From: an uncultured Pseudomonadota bacterium
GTDB taxonomy: Bacteria > Pseudomonadota > Gammaproteobacteria > Burkholderiales > Methylophilaceae
DNA length: 8,207 bases
Direction of reading: 5' to 3'
Assembly: GCA_903854305.1 (NCBI GenBank)
Contig: CAINWC010000441.1
Coordinates: forward strand, 1 to 8,207
Position numbers and translations under genes: made by a program. Every line of letters begins with the position of its first letter. Within the stretch, counting starts at the first letter, position 1. Shown here one piece after another: positions 5,436 to 8,207 of the stretch. The notes under the pieces are model-generated. The model was not told where the DNA came from, ran no database searches, and was given only the letters and a program-made list of their open reading frames with translations.

Positions 5436-7073
5436 ATGCAAAACGGAAAAGTTGTTCCTGGGTTATTATTAGCCATAGTGCTAGCGAGCGGTACTGGATG
5501 GTGGTACTGGAGTCATTCAAAAACCACTGCAGAAGCTAGTACACAGAATCCTCGTGAAGGTGGTTCTGGTAGAAAGCATGGTGGCGGTTTTGGCAATGGA
5601 GATAACCGCCCTGTGCCCGTTCTTGCAGCATCCGTTAAAACTGGTGACATCCGTGTAATACAAACGGCATTGGGGACAGTGACACCTTCCGCGGTGGTCA
5701 CTGTATCAAGTCGCGTCAATGGTCAATTGACGCGCATCTTATTTAAAGAAGGGCAACTGGTGCATGCCGGTGAGTTACTTGCAGAAATAGATCCGCGACC
5801 GTTTCAAGCCGCTTTAGCGCAGGTACAGGGTCAGGCGCTACGCAACCAGGCATTATTACGTAATAGCCAGATTGATCTCGAACGTTACAAAACACTGCAA
5901 GGGCAGGACTCCATCGCCTATCAACAAGTGGATGCCCAAGCCTCTTTGGTGCAACAGTACCAAGGCACGGTACAAGCTGACCAAGGCTTGGTAGATAACG
6001 CTAAACTACAACTCAGCTTCACGCGTATCACCTCACCGATTAACGGCCGCATCGGCCTGCGCCAAGTTGATATGGGCAACAATATTACTACGGCAAACAC
6101 ACTGGCTGTCGTGAATACAGTTGACCCTATTCACGTGGTATTCACTTTACCTGAAGACCGCGTTTCAGACCTTGTTAACCGCTTTCAAGCAGCGAGAAAG
6201 TCTGGCAAAGGCTTATCTGTAGAGGCATGGAATAGAGGCAATACTAACTTACTCGCCAAGGGCAATTTACTCAGCCTTGACAACCAGATTGACACCACAT
6301 CAGGCACAGTCAAACTCAAAGCACAATTCACAAATGAAGCCAGTGCATTATTCCCCAATCAATTTGTGAACATACGATTACTCAGCAATACACTTCGTGA
6401 TGTCACAATTGTTCCCAATACGGCCATTCAACACGGCAGTGCTGGCACCTTTGTTTACAGAATTACTCATGGCAAAAAAGATGCCTTAAATGTTGCACTA
6501 AAAGATACCGCTAGCGATGCGCCACCAGACGCATCAAAACAAGACACACCAAAAGAGTTCTCCAAAGATGCGCCTAAAGATGGATTCAAAGGTGGGTTCA
6601 AAGATGGCGCTAGAAAAGGCGGCAGAACTGAAGTCGTAACTGTGCAGAATGTCCGTTTAGGGACTGTCGATGGCGACAATGTTGAAGTGATTGATGGGCT
6701 AGCACTTGGCGACCAAATCGTGATTAGCGGCATAGACAAACTAAAAGAGAACGCAAAAGTGATTGTGACCAAGCCTGACGATAAATATGGGTCTGATGGG
6801 AAATATGGGCCTGATGGAGAATCTGGAAAAGGTCAGCATAAAGGCCATCGCCGAGGCTCAGCAGATGTGCCCGCTAATGAAAAATCAGCACAGGATGAAG
6901 CAAAACCAAATCATCGCCCAGTCGAAGATCACCTCGCACAAACTAGCGATGCAAGCAAAAGCACTGGCATATCAGCTAAAGATACCAACCAGCATAATCA
7001 ACAAGCTGGTTGGAAACATCGCAATACCGACCAATCTAACCGCCAATCAAATACTCAAGCAACTGAGCTGTAA
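5436..7073 (+). CDS. mdtA: MdtA-type RND periplasmic adaptor (membrane fusion protein), extended
   Basis: A 545-residue adaptor linking an RND pump to an outer-membrane channel. It has an N-terminal membrane anchor (about 7-25), a Gly-rich linker (38-57), a lipoyl half-motif (about 90-120, GQLTRILFKEGQLVHAGELL), an alpha-hairpin (121-192), the second lipoyl half (about 196-225), a beta-barrel (about 230-315, with VEAW and GNLLSLDNQIDTTSGTVK closely matching E. coli MdtA) and a membrane-proximal domain (about 316-345 plus 398-445). E. coli MdtA has about 415 residues; the excess here is a charged Lys/Asp/Gly/Phe-rich insert (about 346-397) and a hydrophilic tail (446-545) rich in Lys, Gln, Asn and His, neither resembling a known domain. 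This ATG is the only one possible, because an in-frame TGA ends at 5426; its ribosome site is weak (GAGATGG). It starts 50 nt after cytochrome c' and ends 9 nt before the pump gene, so it is in one operon with the pump. Confidence 0.93.
   Translation: MQNGKVVPGLLLAIVLASGTGWWYWSHSKTTAEASTQNPREGGSGRKHGGGFGNGDNRPVPVLAASVKTGDIRVIQTALGTVTPSAVVTVSSRVNGQLTRILFKEGQLVHAGELLAEIDPRPFQAALAQVQGQALRNQALLRNSQIDLERYKTLQGQDSIAYQQVDAQASLVQQYQGTVQADQGLVDNAKLQLSFTRITSPINGRIGLRQVDMGNNITTANTLAVVNTVDPIHVVFTLPEDRVSDLVNRFQAARKSGKGLSVEAWNRGNTNLLAKGNLLSLDNQIDTTSGTVKLKAQFTNEASALFPNQFVNIRLLSNTLRDVTIVPNTAIQHGSAGTFVYRITHGKKDALNVALKDTASDAPPDASKQDTPKEFSKDAPKDGFKGGFKDGARKGGRTEVVTVQNVRLGTVDGDNVEVIDGLALGDQIVISGIDKLKENAKVIVTKPDDKYGSDGKYGPDGESGKGQHKGHRRGSADVPANEKSAQDEAKPNHRPVEDHLAQTSDASKSTGISAKDTNQHNQQAGWKHRNTDQSNRQSNTQATEL
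6783..6818 (+). repeat. Tandem 18-bp repeat in the mdtA tail
   Basis: Two adjacent 18-bp units (6783-6800 and 6801-6818) agree at 16 of 18 bases and encode KYGSDG-KYGPDG, residues 450-461. In-frame units of six codons suggest that the hydrophilic tail grew by slippage or duplication. Confidence 0.75.
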
Positions 7074-7082
7074 GCCATCAGT

Positions 7083-8207
7083 ATGAATCCATCACGTATT
7101 TTCATCGTGCGGCCAGTAGCGACCGCGCTACTGATGATCGCTATTCTGCTATCTGGCATACTCGCTTACAAATTGTTGCCAAGGTCGGCGCTGCCACAGG
7201 TCGACTTTCCGGTGATTCAGGTCGTCACGCTATATCCGGGTGCCAGTGCTGAAGTCATGGCCATGACAGTCACTGCACCCTTAGAAAGACAATTTGGCTC
7301 AATGTCAGGGTTGGCGCACATGTCGTCTACCAGCTCTGGCGGTGCCTCGGTAATTACCTTACAATTTTCCTTAAAGAATACGCTGGATGTCGCGGTGCAA
7401 TCGGTACAAGCCGGCATTAACGCTGCGGCGAGCTTTTTGCCTCAAGACCTACCTAACCCACCAATCTACAATAAGGTAAATCCGGCGGATGCGCCAATAC
7501 TAACGTTAGCCGTCAGTTCAAAGACACTCTCTCTGCCGCAGTTACGCGACTTAATCGACACGCGCATGGCGCAGAAGATCTCGCAAGTCTCTGGAGTCGG
7601 TCTAGTCAGCGTGGACGGCGGTCAGCGACCAGCCATTCGAATTCAAGTCAACCCTTCTGCGTTGGCAGCTTACGGCTTAGGTTTTGACCAGATACGCAGC
7701 GCTATCGGTGGTGCTAACTCTAATCAGGCTAAAGGCAATATTGACGGCACAAAACTATCTTATGAACTTGAAGCTAACAGCCAGTTAAGAACAGCACGTG
7801 AATACCAAGACCTGATTATCGCTAACCATAACAACAACCCAGTGAGGCTTAGCGATGTCGCAGAGGTTAAAGAGGCGCAAGAAGATGCTTACTTAGCCGC
7901 TTGGGCGAATGATAGAAAGGCTATTCTGGTCAACATTCAGCGGCAGCCTGGTGCCAATGTCATCGAAGTGGTAGACCATATTCGTCAACTATTGCCAGCA
8001 CTTAAAGCTGGCTTGCCTACCGATGTAAGGCTATCAGAGCTAACCGATAGAACCACGACCATCCGCAGCTCGGTGAAAGATATTCAGTTTGAGCTGATCA
8101 TGGCCATTGCGCTGGTGGTAATGGTGATTTTTCTGTTCCTGCGCACGGCATCTGCCACGCTGATTCCAAGCTTAGCTGTTCCGTTATCCTTGGTTGGCAC
8201 GTTTGGC
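7083..8207 (+). CDS. mdtB: MdtB-type RND efflux pump subunit, 3' end outside the window
   Basis: The open frame runs 375 codons to the window edge without a stop, about a third of the usual length (around 1040). It is the inner-membrane, proton-driven pump of an MdtABC-type tripartite system that exports drugs and other small molecules. The sequence follows E. coli MdtB closely: [15 protein letters not shown] with TM1 (about 10-30), [89 protein letters not shown], and TM2 starting about residue 336 ([19 protein letters not shown]). The visible part covers TM1, most of the first periplasmic porter region and TM2; the proton-relay aspartates of TM4 lie beyond the window. It starts 9 nt after the mdtA stop, with a weak ribosome site, so translation may be coupled. 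An mdtC-like second pump gene would be expected downstream. Confidence 0.93.
   Translation, partial: MNPSRIFIVRPVATALLMIAILLSGILAYKLLPRSALPQVDFPVIQVVTLYPGASAEVMAMTVTAPLERQFGSMSGLAHMSSTSSGGASVITLQFSLKNTLDVAVQSVQAGINAAASFLPQDLPNPPIYNKVNPADAPILTLAVSSKTLSLPQLRDLIDTRMAQKISQVSGVGLVSVDGGQRPAIRIQVNPSALAAYGLGFDQIRSAIGGANSNQAKGNIDGTKLSYELEANSQLRTAREYQDLIIANHNNNPVRLSDVAEVKEAQEDAYLAAWANDRKAILVNIQRQPGANVIEVVDHIRQLLPALKAGLPTDVRLSELTDRTTTIRSSVKDIQFELIMAIALVVMVIFLFLRTASATLIPSLAVPLSLVGTFG

Noticed and set aside
6467..7086. Alternative open frames over the 3' part of mdtA on both strands
   Set aside because: Their low-complexity translations mirror the repetitive mdtA sequence in other frames. The mdtA frame is continuous from the anchor to the stop.

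Overview
This 8.2 kb window looks like chromosomal DNA of a Gram-negative, moderately low-GC proteobacterium. The evidence is an outer-membrane TonB-dependent receptor, Sec signal peptides, a periplasmic class II cytochrome c' and an MdtABC-type RND efflux system. The gene mix resembles Betaproteobacteria of the Methylophilaceae/Nitrosomonadales kind, but that placement is inference from gene content and was not tested.

The left half is read on the minus strand. A long TonB-dependent receptor (800-3553) is followed by a terminator-like hairpin and then a small secreted GlcG/HbpS-family (heme-binding-type) protein (102-638). The receptor start is moved to the ATG at 3553, which has a good Shine-Dalgarno; the longer reading frame up to 3598 would need a TTG with no ribosome site. 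Between its signal peptide and TonB box the receptor carries a short, textbook leucine-zipper-like coiled coil.

A gene-free stretch of about 600 bp (3554-4158) separates the two halves. It is AT-rich and holds three related dyads that fit GYTGYYATRRCARC, plus a degenerate copy close to the receptor. Their centres are spaced near whole numbers of DNA turns, which suggests a multi-site operator for an unidentified regulator. It also holds a weak terminator-like hairpin.

The right half is read on the plus strand: a membrane cytochrome b561-type protein (4159-4869), a periplasmic cytochrome c' (4918-5385), an MdtA-type membrane fusion protein (5436-7073) and an MdtB-type RND pump running off the window end (7083-8207). 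Gaps of 48, 50 and 9 nt with no convincing terminator suggest one operon. Cytochrome b561 and c' probably form a membrane-to-periplasm electron transfer or NO-binding pair. MdtA and MdtB are parts of a drug/metabolite efflux pump. MdtA is unusually long, with a charged low-complexity insert and a hydrophilic tail of about 100 residues.

All genes seem intact except the truncated mdtB. I saw no insertion sequence, tRNA, rRNA or CRISPR array. The least explained parts are the operator-like cluster, the receptor's zipper and the MdtA extensions.
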